In this document: positions 36,116 to 46,590 of the stretch, one piece after another | Layout: every line of letters starts with the position of its first letter | How positions within the stretch are numbered: position 1 is the stretch's first letter | Assembly (NCBI GenBank): GCA_018398765.1 | Contig: JAHBMJ010005289.1 | Coordinates: 74,617-138,616 of the forward strand | Source of the DNA: Chromera velia | Lineage: Eukaryota; Sar; Chromeraceae | Direction of reading: 5' to 3' | Length of the DNA: 64,000 bases | The notes under the pieces: model-generated | What the model was told of the DNA's origin: nothing | Seen by the model: only the letters and a program-made list of their open reading frames with translations | Database searches by the model: none | Made by a program: the position numbers and the translations under genes

Positions 36116-36299
36116 CTTGCTCGCCTTTCAAGCCAACGTGTATGTTTGGCTCTGAAGACTGATATATTAATCATGTATCCATCGAACGATCAGACAATCA
36201 ATTCTCATGCCTATTTATCTTCTCATCAAGCGCTTATCTAGCATGCCCTCGAGCGATCGAGTCATCATCATATATTGTCTCTCATCCTATGCCTTTCCT

Positions 36300-36533
36300 C
36301 CCTCACGCTGCCCGTCTGTCATTGTTCTTTCCTTTTGAAATCAGCGATCCTTTTTTTTGCTCTCTCAAGATTCTTTGCTGGCTTTAGCTGGCTCCCACGA
36401 AGCATCCTTCACTCCAAACCCTTTCCATTTGACTAAATAATGCTGCTTCCCTAAAATTCTCTTGCTATCCAAAATTCTATCTACCTCGTACTCAGAGCCC
36501 TCGAACCTCGGAAGTCTAACTGCAGGTAGAGGG
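36300..36533 (-). pseudogene. Chromodomain segment of the chromovirus pol, separated by insertion
   Basis: Minus-strand translation from 36533 downstream gives a segment with YEVDRILDSK, then HYLVKWKGF and DASWEP. It keeps the aromatic residues (Tyr, Trp, Trp) of chromodomains, which read histone methyl-lysine marks and direct integration in this clade. The hAT-like insertion at 36534-37187 lies upstream and cuts it from the integrase. Confidence 0.8.
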
Positions 36534-37187
36534 CATGCTGTCTAAACCTGCCTGGGGCGCCTGGCAGGCACGCCACAGGCGGCCCGCCACGGCCACCTGG
36601 GGCGATCCCAGATGGTTTTGCCTAAGTTTATATAGAGCTGCCTGGGGTGAGAGTTGCCTGGGGTGAAGGTTGGTACCTTCGGCACCGACTTTGTCGTCAC
36701 GAACCACGGTGTACGTGCCCGACCAGGTTCACGCAAGGGATGCGCCGACGCGACCTCACGATCTATAGAGCAATTCAAAAAGGAGAGGGAGGTGGGGCGT
36801 TTGTGTGATAGCATGTCCTTTTCAGCAAATACGGCAGAAGAAAAATCTGAGAGGGAAGAGGTAGAGGAACGGAGAGAGGTGTTTCACATGGAGGATATAA
36901 CAGAAGAACAGGCCGTATCTAGAATTATATAAAAATTTTGATTTATTGATTCAATTTGAAACATTGTAAATGAATCTTTAAAGTTGCCTTCAGATACTAA
37001 ATCCTAAAATAAAGGCATTTTTAAACTTTTTTCAACATTTTTCACACTATAGAGAGAATGTAGAAAGACCCCTTGACTGCCTGGGGTGCCGCAAGCGGTC
37101 CTTACGGACCGCCTGGGGAAGGTCATACCCTGACGGGCCGCCTAGGGTCAGCGCAGGCAGTCATTCTGAAGGTTTAGACAGCATGGT
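36534..37187. mobile_element. hAT-like non-autonomous element nested in the chromovirus (654 bp)
   Basis: A 16-bp terminal inverted repeat CATGCTGTCTAAACCT occurs at both ends, flanked by 8-bp duplications GTAGAGGG (36526-36533) and GTGGAGGG (37188-37195), one transition apart. The interior has repeated CTGCCTGGGG/CCGCCTGGGG motifs near both ends. It separates the integrase C terminus from the chromodomain of the retrotransposon. No coding capacity recognised. Confidence 0.82.
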
Positions 37188-37195
37188 GGAGGGTC

Positions 37196-39250
37196 ACCCG
37201 GCTCTCTCACATACTTCTTCAGATAGTTCACATTCACTACAGGATGAATGCGAACTCTTGCCGGAAAGATCAACTCATACGCTCCCCGTGTGATTGCCCT
37301 CTCTACCTCAAAAGGACCAAACCACACAGGTTCAAGCTTCCTCTTTACTCCCTCCGGCCTTCTTTCTTATTCGAAAAATTCTCTATGCACCAACATCCAA
37401 TCTCCTGGACCCAATTCCAGTTCCCTATGATGACGATCATAATAGCGAGCTGCCGTCTCCCTTGCTCGCTCCAGGCACTCCTTCGCTTGTGCCATCTCTG
37501 CCCTGTATCGTGCAGTGAAATCAGCTGCTGCCGGAGACAGCAAACTTCCCCGAACAGGCACTGCAGGCAGTCGGATTGGATCAAAGCCATGCACAAATCT
37601 AAATGGTGAGAGACCTGTCACTGGATGCACACTGTCTCTATATGCAAACTGACATGCCGGCAAAGCCTCGGCCCAGTCTTCCTGATGGTCCATCACAAAA
37701 CACCTCAACATCTCCCTGATCGTTCTGTTATCTCTCTCTGTCTGTCCGTCTGTCTGCGGGTGTCTGGAAGAGCTCATCTTGATTTTTGATTTCCAGAGTC
37801 TTTGTAATTCTCGCCCAAATGCAGAGATGAAGCGAGGATCGCGATCAGAGAGAAGAGAACGAAACATACTGACCAAGCACACCACTCTCTCGAACATAAT
37901 TGATACTGTCTCTTCTCCCGTGACCTCTTCCCACACCGGGATGAAAAATACATCCTTTGACAAACGATCAACAACAGAGAGAATTCTATCCACAATTCTT
38001 CCCCAGTACAACGTTCTCGGCAGACCAAACAGGAAGTCAAGAGAAAGAGATTTATATGGACACTCAGGGATAGGCAAAGGATTGAGCAGACCAGGTCTTT
38101 TTTGGGTGGAATGTTTTGCTCTCTGACAGGCATCACACTGAGCCACATACTTCTTGACTGATGAATATATGTTGGGCTAATGGAACTTACTGTTCAGCTT
38201 GAAAAATGTCTTTTCTGACCCCAGATATCCTCCGACCACCATGTCATGATGCTTGGAGATCATCTGCCTCTGCAGAATATCAGTCAGAATGGCCAATCTG
38301 TCTTTGAAATAAAGAAAGCCATCAACGAGAGTGAATGGTTAAATTCTTATTCTCAAGTATCGAGGCACAGGCACCTCTGGATGCTTCAATACTTCGATGA
38401 GCTCCTGAAAGAATCTTTCTTTTTTGTATCCTCCTTTCACTTCCTTCAAGAACTCTTCATTCACATCCACTCTCATCTCAATGCCTGCCAACAGTCCTTT
38501 CGCTTCCTTTTCTTCTTCCTTTCTCTTTTCGGTTTTTTCTTCCACTCCCTGCTTTTGCTCAGTTCTCACAGGCTTTCTGCTCAATGCATCTGCCACCCGA
38601 TTCTTACTTCCAGGCACGTATCGAGGCGTGATACCTATCTGATCTAACAACAAAACCCAACGACGCATGCGAGGAGACATTTGCATTCGATCGGCGGTCG
38701 ACGTGACTGTCTTCAAACTTTCATGATCACTCCATACTTGGGTCGTGCACGAAACGTACGGACACCAGATCTTGACTGCGAACACATAAGCAAGGAACTC
38801 CTTGTCTCTGATGTGGTAGTTCTTCTCTGCTGGGCTCATTGTTCTCAAAGCAAATGCACACGGCCGAAGGATCCCGACATGTGGATCCTTCTGCATGAGC
38901 ATAGCAGCAACAGTTGCAGTCTTTTCATATGTATCAGCAAAAATTTTGAATGGACGAGTAGGATCAGGAATGTATAATTCAGTCACCTGCTTGACTGCTT
39001 CTTTGACTGCCTCAAAACTCGCCTGCTGCTCTTCTTTCCACTCAAACTTCACCGTCTTTTTCAGCAAGCGATAAAGAGGCGCAGCCTTCTTGCTGAATTT
39101 AAACACAAAACGTCTCACCCAAGAACCCAAACCAAGAAAAGAATGCAACTCACTCACATTCTTGGGCACTGGCCAGTTTTCTATCTCTTCTGTTTTCTTT
39201 GTCTCTGGCCTCACTCCTTTCTCTGAGATCCTCAGCCCCAAGAATATCAC
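37196..39250 (-). pseudogene. Chromovirus RNase H - integrase region
   Basis: Minus-strand frame. The 39250-38339 part holds the RT connection and RNase H (FADTYEKTATVAAML, DKEFLAYVFAVK). It is followed by the integrase zinc-binding region (HH...C-DAC near 38240-38120) and the catalytic core with SLDFLFGLP, HPQTDGQTER and, near the end, WFGPFEV, a GPF/Y-type module. Stop codons interrupt the same frame near 38337 (TAA), 38168 (TAG, where the family expects Trp) and 37365 (TAA). No frameshift was found. Nonfunctional. Confidence 0.85.
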
Positions 39251-40753
39251 CTCTCTTTGAAAAAAATGACACTTTGACAGCTTTGCAAACAGATTTGCCT
39301 GTCTGAGGAGAAAAAGAACACAAGAGACATGCCGTTCATGTTCCTCTCTTATCTTTGACTAAATTAGAATATCATCCAAAAATACAAATACATACCGATC
39401 AAGGCACTCCCTCAACACATACTAAATCAATTGCATAGCTGCCGGGGGGGCATTCATTAATCCAAAAGAGACCACCAGCCATTCATAATTCCCATACCTC
39501 GTCATGAAGGCTGTTTTGGGCACGTTTTTCTCTCTCATTCTCATCTGATGGTAGTACTGCCGAAGATCAAGAGCCATAAAAAATTTTGCCCTATACAGCC
39601 TATCGATCAAATCTTGAGGATGAGGCAATGGATGTTTGTCCTTTACTGTGATTCTATTTAATCCCATATAGTCATAACACATCCTCATTGTCCCATCCTT
39701 CTTTGCCACAAACAAAACTAGTGCTGCAAAAGGAGAACAAGACAGTCGAATGAATCCTTGCTTCAAATATGTATCAACTTGCTTCCTCAATTCATCCAGC
39801 TCACCCAAAGAGAGACGATAGGGTGGGTGAGCTGGAGGCGGATGTCCTGGTTCGAGATCTATCTTAAAGTCAAGTCCTTCCCTCCAGGATGGCGGCAACC
39901 CTGTCAAGGAATCAAGAAAGAGAGATACATTGTCTGCCACAATTCTCTTTACGTCGATCGGCATGGTCGATTTCTTCAAGTACTCACGAACCTCAGTCAA
40001 TTCAGTCGAAGAGAGAACAGTATGATCAGAAGGAAGAGAAGAGAGAAAATCATCATTCATTGCCTCACTACCCCTAAGTCTCTTTCCATTCTCCCCAGCA
40101 TTCTTTCTCCCCCCGTCTTCACTGACTTCATGCAATCCCTGAACCCTGCAGGCAACCCAAGTGGACTCACCGAAAAGGATTTCTGTCTGCAGTCTGACTA
40201 GATAGCAGACAGCTCCTTTCCGGATTGCCCGCTTTGTCTGTACGGAAGAGAGAAGAGGAGGAGTGCTGAATGTTTGTTCCTCGTCCTCTTCCTCCAACTC
40301 CACATCTGGAACCCAATAAATCAATTTCCCTCTGAACCAAAAACGCAGACTTTGAGATGACCACTGCAGTTTAGGCTCATAGGCACGACCCCACTTTGTC
40401 CCCAAGATCAAATCATACTCATCCAGGTCGGCCAACATTGCACCCACTGTCTCTTGATACCCCTGAATGTTGATCGGCACTGTGGGTGCACACTCACAGA
40501 CCGACCGAGTCTTTGAAGACTTGAGGGCACTGTGCAAGTTGACGAGTCGTCTCAATCTGCATACACGGAGATGGTGGGCATAAGCAAAACGACGGTCAAG
40601 ATAAATATCATCTGCACCCGAATCAACCAAAACTCTGACAGGTACACCAGCCACTTGACCTGAAAACATAAACAACCCCGGACGGACCTTTGTTTCATTT
40701 TCCTCCTCCTTCATTTCCATTGGCATATCTTCATTCTCAGGGCTTCCTCCCAT
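39251..40753 (-). pseudogene. Chromovirus protease - reverse transcriptase region
   Basis: The minus-strand frame begins after gag. The aspartic protease motif VLVDSGADDIYLD lies near 40640. Reverse transcriptase follows with DYMGLNRITVKDKHPLP, then KFFMALDLRQYYHQM and the catalytic FLDD box near 39385. Two TAG codons (near 39421 and 39362) bracket the FLDD box, so polymerase cannot be made by normal translation. Length and order match Ty3/gypsy pol. Confidence 0.87.
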
Positions 40754-42064
40754 CTTGAGGCACTGACCACAAGTTTTGAGTCCCTCTGCTCCTATTACCT
40801 CATCCGTCTTGAAACCTCCATAGATCGTTCGAACTCCCCTACCTGCCGGCTTCCTTCTACCTCTTCCTCTCCCTCTGGGACCACCGTCTCTGTGTTCCCC
40901 TCTCCACTGTGACTGGCCCAGAGGTGGCCATGCTTGGGCGGTCGGGAATAGAGCTCCAAACCCTCTGCGATCTCCCTGGTATCCGCCTCTGCCCTGCCCC
41001 TATCCCCCCTGCCTGAAGTCTCCATGAAATCTCCCGTAGTCCTGCGAGTCCCGAGGGTTCCCTCCGCCAGTGAGTCTCCGCATTCCAGAGAAGTTTCCGT
41101 CGAGTCCAGAGAAGGGACCTAGACACTGCCTAGCAGTATGCCCTACAAGGCGGCATCTGAAACACCTTCCCTCTGTAATGCAGAGAGACCTCTCTGCCGG
41201 TGTAAGTGGTGGTGGGAGTTGACGGACCCCACACAAGTCTATGGGGACGGGCCCTTCCTCTTGTCCCAGTGGAGAGTTGCGTCGGGCACTCTCCCCACCA
41301 CTCTTGAAGGCACTCGGCCTTTGGAAGTCTCGTGTCCCGCCTCGCGGTCCTTTTCCACCAGAGAGAAAGACCTCAAGCTCGCTTACTGTCTTCATGGCGA
41401 TGACCAAGTTGACTGGATGCGCCTTGTTTGTTTCAAGGCGGACATCTACTGGCAAACCAGAGATGTAGTCTTCAACGATGTCTTCCTTAATCAACTGGCC
41501 CTTCAGTTTCGCGACAAGTGGCTTGAATCGCTTGTTGTAGTCGTTGACCCCAGCTCCAGTGCATTAGCACTTCTTCAAGTCCTTTCTGGCCTTCTGTCTG
41601 GCCAGTGTGTCTGAATAGTGCTCGATGAGGGCAGCCTTCAACGACTCCCAGTTCTGGAATGGTCCGTTCTCGACCTCATAGAGATCAAACCATTCCTTGA
41701 GGTCCTGGGACATTCTGTTCTTTGCCACTAGTACCTTGTCCAGGTCTAACACTTTCTCAAGTTTGTAGAAGTCTTCTACGTCTTTTAATTACCTGGTCAG
41801 CTTGGTCTTCACTCCAGAGAACAGAGCAGGGGCCTCGTACAGCTTCATGTAATGCGACGAGGACGCAGTTGTACTTTGGGCTGGCATAATGGCAGGTGAC
41901 GTCACCGTTGCCTGGACAGATTCCTGAGAGGCTTGAGAAACAAGTAATTGCAGAGTTTCTCCATGCAGGTTTTGCGTCGCCTGCATAGAGTCAATCCGCT
42001 GAGACAATCCTTCAATGACCCCGACGATCTGCAGAACCCCCGGAGCCGGTACATCCTCTGTCAT
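40754..42064 (-). pseudogene. Chromovirus gag with CCHC zinc knuckle
   Basis: The frame starts near 42064 (MTEDVPAPGVLQ) and continues in the same phase into pol. It has a capsid-like retrotransposon gag segment (EWFDLYEVENGPFQNW) and a C-x2-C-x4-H-x4-C knuckle (CFRCRLVGHTARQC) near 41140, followed by an Arg/Gly-rich tail. Stops occur near 41790, 41566 and 41001 without any frameshift. Confidence 0.82.
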
Positions 42065-42180
42065 ACCTTCTATCGACGTATAGAGTCGACAGTTGGTAGA
42101 CTAAACCAGTCTGAGTACACTGAATTCAACAAGAGCGTTCTCCCTTAACTGAGGGTGGAACGAGGCTCTGAACTACCAGA

Positions 42181-42487
42181 TATAAGCTGTTTTACTGAAG
42201 TCTTAGTACTATCAGATACAGGTGGTTAAAGTCTGACAGACATCGGTTGGTTTGGTCTAGCAGTTAATGTCAATCTCGAGCATTCTTAGTGATGACGTCA
42301 AGCAGACACGTCAAGCATGCACTTCACCAAAATCACTTAATGAAAGCATGCCTGACTTCACGATGCGTGGCCTCGTGATACACCCATGTACGCTATATGG
42401 CCCGGGTCCCCCGTCCGGCCCACATCTGCCTGACGCTTGCCAGCCTTTTATTACTCAGTCTTCTTATTAGGCAGAATGTTCCTCACA
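42181..42487 (-). repeat. 5' LTR of the chromovirus
   Basis: 307 bp, gap-free against 35809-36115. Its inner end reads CAGCTTATA where the other LTR has CAGCTTACA, one of the 13 transition differences. Confidence 0.92.
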
Positions 42488-42876
42488 ATAAGCATACAGA
42501 AAAAGCATTGAAGAGGTGAAAAACGTTGCTTAAGTTGAGAAAAAAGACCTAGGAAGAGACTGAAGTCATGAGACAGTCAGAGACATAGAGTCTTTAATTA
42601 TAATATTTTTTATTTTTGCTTTTTATCGCCTTTTCACTGATATTTCTAGCAACATTTAAAGTTGTTTTGCATAATAAAAACTAGTGTAGCAAATCTATAT
42701 CATAAAAAGCTTTTAGGCTTTGAATGAGGCGCCTTTTGGCCGTTAAAAACACTAGAAATCAACCCTAGAAACATAGCTTTCACAGGGTAAACGGTGCACC
42801 TTATTTTGCACCTGTTTTACACCTGATTTAAGGTTTGCCAGCACCTTATGCACCTTTTCTCAGCCTTAATGAGCAC

Positions 42877-43791
42877 CCCAACCCTCGAGTGAGTGCCGCA
42901 GAGTGCGTTATTGGGTGTTCATTCATGCTGCCAGTCAACGGTATACTTGATAATCACGTGCACGCAGAATTTTTATGCGAATTTCTAATATGTACTCAGA
43001 CTTATCCCTAGACTTATCCGAGCTGCCTGGCGAGGATGCGCAATGTGACAAACTTAATTCTCATAGATTCTCATGTATACTTGCCTTCGCGCACGACTGC
43101 GCGCGAACAAAACTTGTTTATATACATTTAAATATTTTTTTTTAAAATTAATTTTATATTGCATATACATGCATGGGTACGTACGTATTAATACGTACAT
43201 CATGCATATCCATTCATATCCCCTCTAGCTGAAGTCTCGGCCCTTCGCTCAAATTTCTTTACATACAGCTACGTACCGGTGATCAAAACAAAGGCTTTCC
43301 ATGAATCCATGTTTTGAAGCCTTGCGACAGCCAACTTGCACTCATTTAAGTTCAATGTCGCGGTTTTTTTAAAATCTAGTTTTAAATGCAACCTCGCCGC
43401 CGAGTCGCCGGCGTTCTATGCCCTAATGCATGCCTGGACAAACCACCTGGGTATCGTATCTTTGAACAAACAAGGAGCCCCGTCCCTCACAGCTTCCTTT
43501 CTCCGCCTGATAACCTGCACGCATGGATGTCTACATGGAGTCTACGAATTCGATGCGACTCGATCGATCAGTGGCTGCAGGTCTGCCTGCCTTCGCGGTC
43601 AGTTGGTGGGAGACGGCTCCGTGCCTTGAGTTGACTTACGGGTCTGCATGCACCCAGGCAGGCATGCACGTGTGTCAGAGCGAGACAAAAAAACGCAGCA
43701 GCCAAGAAACAGGCAGCCAAAGTCAACAGATGTGTGAATGCATGAAGGACAGAACTCAGCAAGTCAGCACGTCTCCAGAAACTTCCGCCAT
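42877..43791. other. Spacer, AT-rich then mixed, no gene supported
   Basis: AT-rich DNA with ACGTACGT-type runs near 43170-43205, then mixed-composition sequence with open frames at 43336-43861 that lack splice partners or family resemblance. Nothing recognised. Confidence 0.5.
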
Positions 43792-44331
43792 TCAAACAGC
43801 GATGCACCCGGCTTCCAAATGCGCTAGAGGACCTGCAGGCAACGGCTGGTGGATGGATTGAGTGAGGCTGCAGGTCCCTTTCGGTCGACAAGTGCGGGGG
43901 ACAGGAGGAAAGAGAACGTCCATCCCCTTAAGGTGGGCCCTTTTTTCCCCATGCTTTCCTGAGCGTTTTTTCTTTGTTTTTTGTTTCCCACTGACTAGTT
44001 CTCCATGCATCGATTGTCTTCCCTTTTCTAAGGAGCAATCATCACCGATAAAGCCATGGGAAGCAGTCTTCCTCTTGTCTCCTTTGTGATTCAGGGCCTC
44101 ATCTCGGAGATTAGGGGTGTGGAATTCCTCCTCATTCTTTGCAACAACACCAATTTCGTTCGACACACGGTCAATCAAAAGATCCTCCCAAGCTTCCCTT
44201 GCTCTCTCTACGCACTCTTCGGTTTTTCCTCTTCTTCCATCAACCTGTCCACCCTCACATACACTCACCATCATACGTACTGTAGCCAGACAGCCATGGG
44301 AAGAGGAGGGAGAATTTCTCCCAACCTTCAT
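43792..44331 (-). CDS. Possible exon(s) of an unresolved minus-strand gene
   Basis: A 180-codon open stretch includes an amphipathic, charged segment (ECVERAREAWEDLLIDRVSNE) that looks coding. A plausible acceptor (TGGCTACAG near 44280) and donor (GGACAG before GTTGATGG) lie inside, so the true exon is shorter than the open frame. No family recognised. It could be the 3' part of a gene reaching to about 47.7 kb. Confidence 0.3.
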   Translation of the reverse strand: MKVGRNSPSSSHGCLATVRMMVSVCEGGQVDGRRGKTEECVERAREAWEDLLIDRVSNEIGVVAKNEEEFHTPNLRDEALNHKGDKRKTASHGFIGDDCSLEKGRQSMHGELVSGKQKTKKKRSGKHGEKRAHLKGMDVLFPPVPRTCRPKGTCSLTQSIHQPLPAGPLAHLEAGCIAV

Positions 44332-46555
44332 CTTTCACAGCACAGCAGGCAGCAAACAGTGAGCAAAACATTCACAGACGAGCAACAATGTCAGAGACGG
44401 AATGCAGTAAGTGGCTCTACGCCCATCAGGGCTAAGGCTGGTCGTCAAAACAGAGGAAAGGGACACTTGCGTGTCACGCCACCCAGCGCCATTCATTCCT
44501 TCATTCATTCATTCATTCATTCGTTCATTCATTCAAGTCAGCGCAGCAGCGACTGATACAAGGAATCGGGCAAACAAAACAGCGAGCGGTTGATCGAAGG
44601 AAACAAATAAAAAAAAGCGAACACCGCTGCTTTGACTCTTCAGATCAAGAAAGGACAAGAGACACAGGAGACAATTAAGGTAAGCAAGAATTGAGTTCAG
44701 GAATGGAGAAAGACAGAAGATGCACAGGTAGATCGGCAGGCGCAAACAGACGTAAATGATGAAGTCGAAAATTCAATGGATGAACGAAGCAGCAGACGAT
44801 TTCTTTCAAGTGAGCATTGAGGCAAGGAAAGAGGGAACATTGAGGCTTTCTCCCTACTTTCCCTCGGACTGCCCCTCCCCCCTTCTTTCAGGACCCTCGT
44901 TCTTTCTTTGTCTTTCTCATCAGCAGCAAAATCGGTGGTAGCGAACAGAAACGAATGTCCGGTATTTCTTTCGCTCACCCCTCGTGTTTTATCTTCTCTC
45001 CTTGACGACCTGCTGGACTCTATTTCTTTCTAACTCTCTCATTCTAACTCTCTAATTCTCATTCTCTCTCTCGCCCTTGCGAGAAATGTCGATGGGAAGG
45101 AATCCGTTCTCTCTCTCTCTCTCCTCCCTCCATCTGTCACAGCGGGGGGGACCCGCCCCTTCTCCTCTCTTCTTCACCTACAGAGACGAGACCAACCGCA
45201 CGCACCAAAAAAGAGAAAGCAAGAGAGAAAATTCTCCCGGCCAAGCTGCCCTCTGATACCTCCCTCAGCCGCAAGAAGTCGAGAGAACGGGGAAAGGGCC
45301 AACAGATAAAATGATTTTCCATTTGTTGATTCATCGCTAGATGGGTAGATGGATTGACTACTCGACTACTTTCGGTGTGGGAAGGAGCTCTCATTGTAGA
45401 GGAAAAAGGAGTTTCTTCCTTTGTCTTCTCCCTCGACTGGAAGAAGAAAAGAGGAGAAAGGCGGTCTGCAACGGTCCAACGAAAAAAGGGTCAAGAAAAG
45501 ATCTTTGGCCCACAAAAAAAGGCAGCTGCACATCTCTTGCAAGCTACAGAAGGTGAGACGGACATAAATTCCGCCCCAACCAACCAAAGGGAGTCACAAC
45601 ACATGTACAGACAGACAGGCAGTTTTCTTTCTTCTTGCTCTGTCACCTTCGATTTCCATACCTCGAAAGTTTTCCTTCCTTCCAAAAAGATTTCTCTCCC
45701 TTCTTGTTTCTCTAACTTTCACAAAAAAAAGAAAGGAGAGCAGAGCTCTTTGTCTCTCTCTTTCTGCGGACTTTTTATACAGTTTTCGATATGTCCCAAC
45801 ATATACACCGTTTCTCTTTAGAGCCATTCGCCACCAAGATCTCTCAGCTAGCTCCCATCCAACCAAAACGAAAGGAACTCGACCAAATATCGAGACTGTG
45901 CGCGTCTGTCTGTTTCCCTCTTCACCTCTGCTTCCTTCCATCTGCCGGACGAACGGAGAGGACGACGTGAGTTGAAGAAGACAACCGATGTACCAGCCAG
46001 ACAGGCAGGCAGGCAGGCAGGCAGACAGCCAGCCAGAGAACTGAATAGGCGGGCAAGCAACCAGACCCCGAAACCTTCCATGAAAGAAATAAAAAATACG
46101 TTTCAGTGCCAACATTCAAAAATACATCAAAAGTCCGTCCGGGGTGATTTCGAAAGAGTCAGCAGTGACAGAGGGGATCACCGGCCCAGTTTGCAGGTTC
46201 CCTCGCAAGTCGTTAACATACCCACCTCTTGGTTGCTCTCTGAACCTCTTTCTGTGCGGTTCTTTTCTTCCAGGGAATTGACTGACGGCATACATACAAG
46301 GAGACAGGCAGACAGACACACAGATGGAGAGAGCTCACCGCCCTCAGTCAGCCACTTGCTCGTTTCATTCCTTCGTTCCTTCTACGCTGCCGCATTTTTG
46401 TCTTCAATTTTTTGTTCCCGTTTCGCTTTTTCTTCTAATGTGCCGAAGAGACAGGCCGGCAGACTAGATCGTTCCTTCTGACAGACAGACAGACAGACAG
46501 ACAGACCCCTTTTGGGTCCAACAGATTTCTCAGGGTCCCTTACCCCCCTTCTACA

Positions 46556-46590
<35 letters not shown>

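Larger units (their letters stand above)
35809..42487 (-). mobile_element. Ty3/gypsy chromovirus LTR retrotransposon (6679 bp with nested insertion)
   Basis: Two 307-bp LTRs (35809-36115, 42181-42487) flank the element, with a perfect 5-bp target-site duplication ATAAG at 35804-35808 and 42488-42492. Coding order on the minus strand is gag with a CCHC knuckle, protease, reverse transcriptase, RNase H, integrase, GPF/Y-type module and chromodomain, which defines a chromovirus. A possible primer-binding site starts TGGTAGTTCAGAGCC two bases after the 5' LTR (about 42178-42164). The whole gag-pol reading frame from 42064 to the hAT insertion stays in one frame with no shift but contains about eight stop codons, so it is inactive. 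It sits inside the hAT-like element 33955-42868. Confidence 0.9.
33955..42868. mobile_element. Large hAT-like element with perfect 8-bp TSD, hosting a chromovirus
   Basis: The ends are TAGGGCTTGGAAAAGGTGCA and, in complement, TAAGGCTGAGAAAAGGTGCA. Perfect 8-bp duplications ATGAGCAC flank them at 33947-33954 and 42869-42876. Sub-terminal AGGTGCA/TTGCACCT motifs repeat several times at both ends (33970-34060, 42795-42860), typical of hAT transposase sites. Without the nested retrotransposon and its 5-bp duplication the element is about 2.2 kb. No hAT transposase frame was found, so it is probably non-autonomous. A small plus-strand open frame at 35180-35398 (Lys/Pro-rich, ending FKVDFE) has no recognised family. 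Confidence 0.85.

Noticed and set aside
33955-42868. Active transposase gene within the large hAT-like element
   Set aside because: No frame in the arms resembles a hAT transposase; the only long frames belong to the nested chromovirus.
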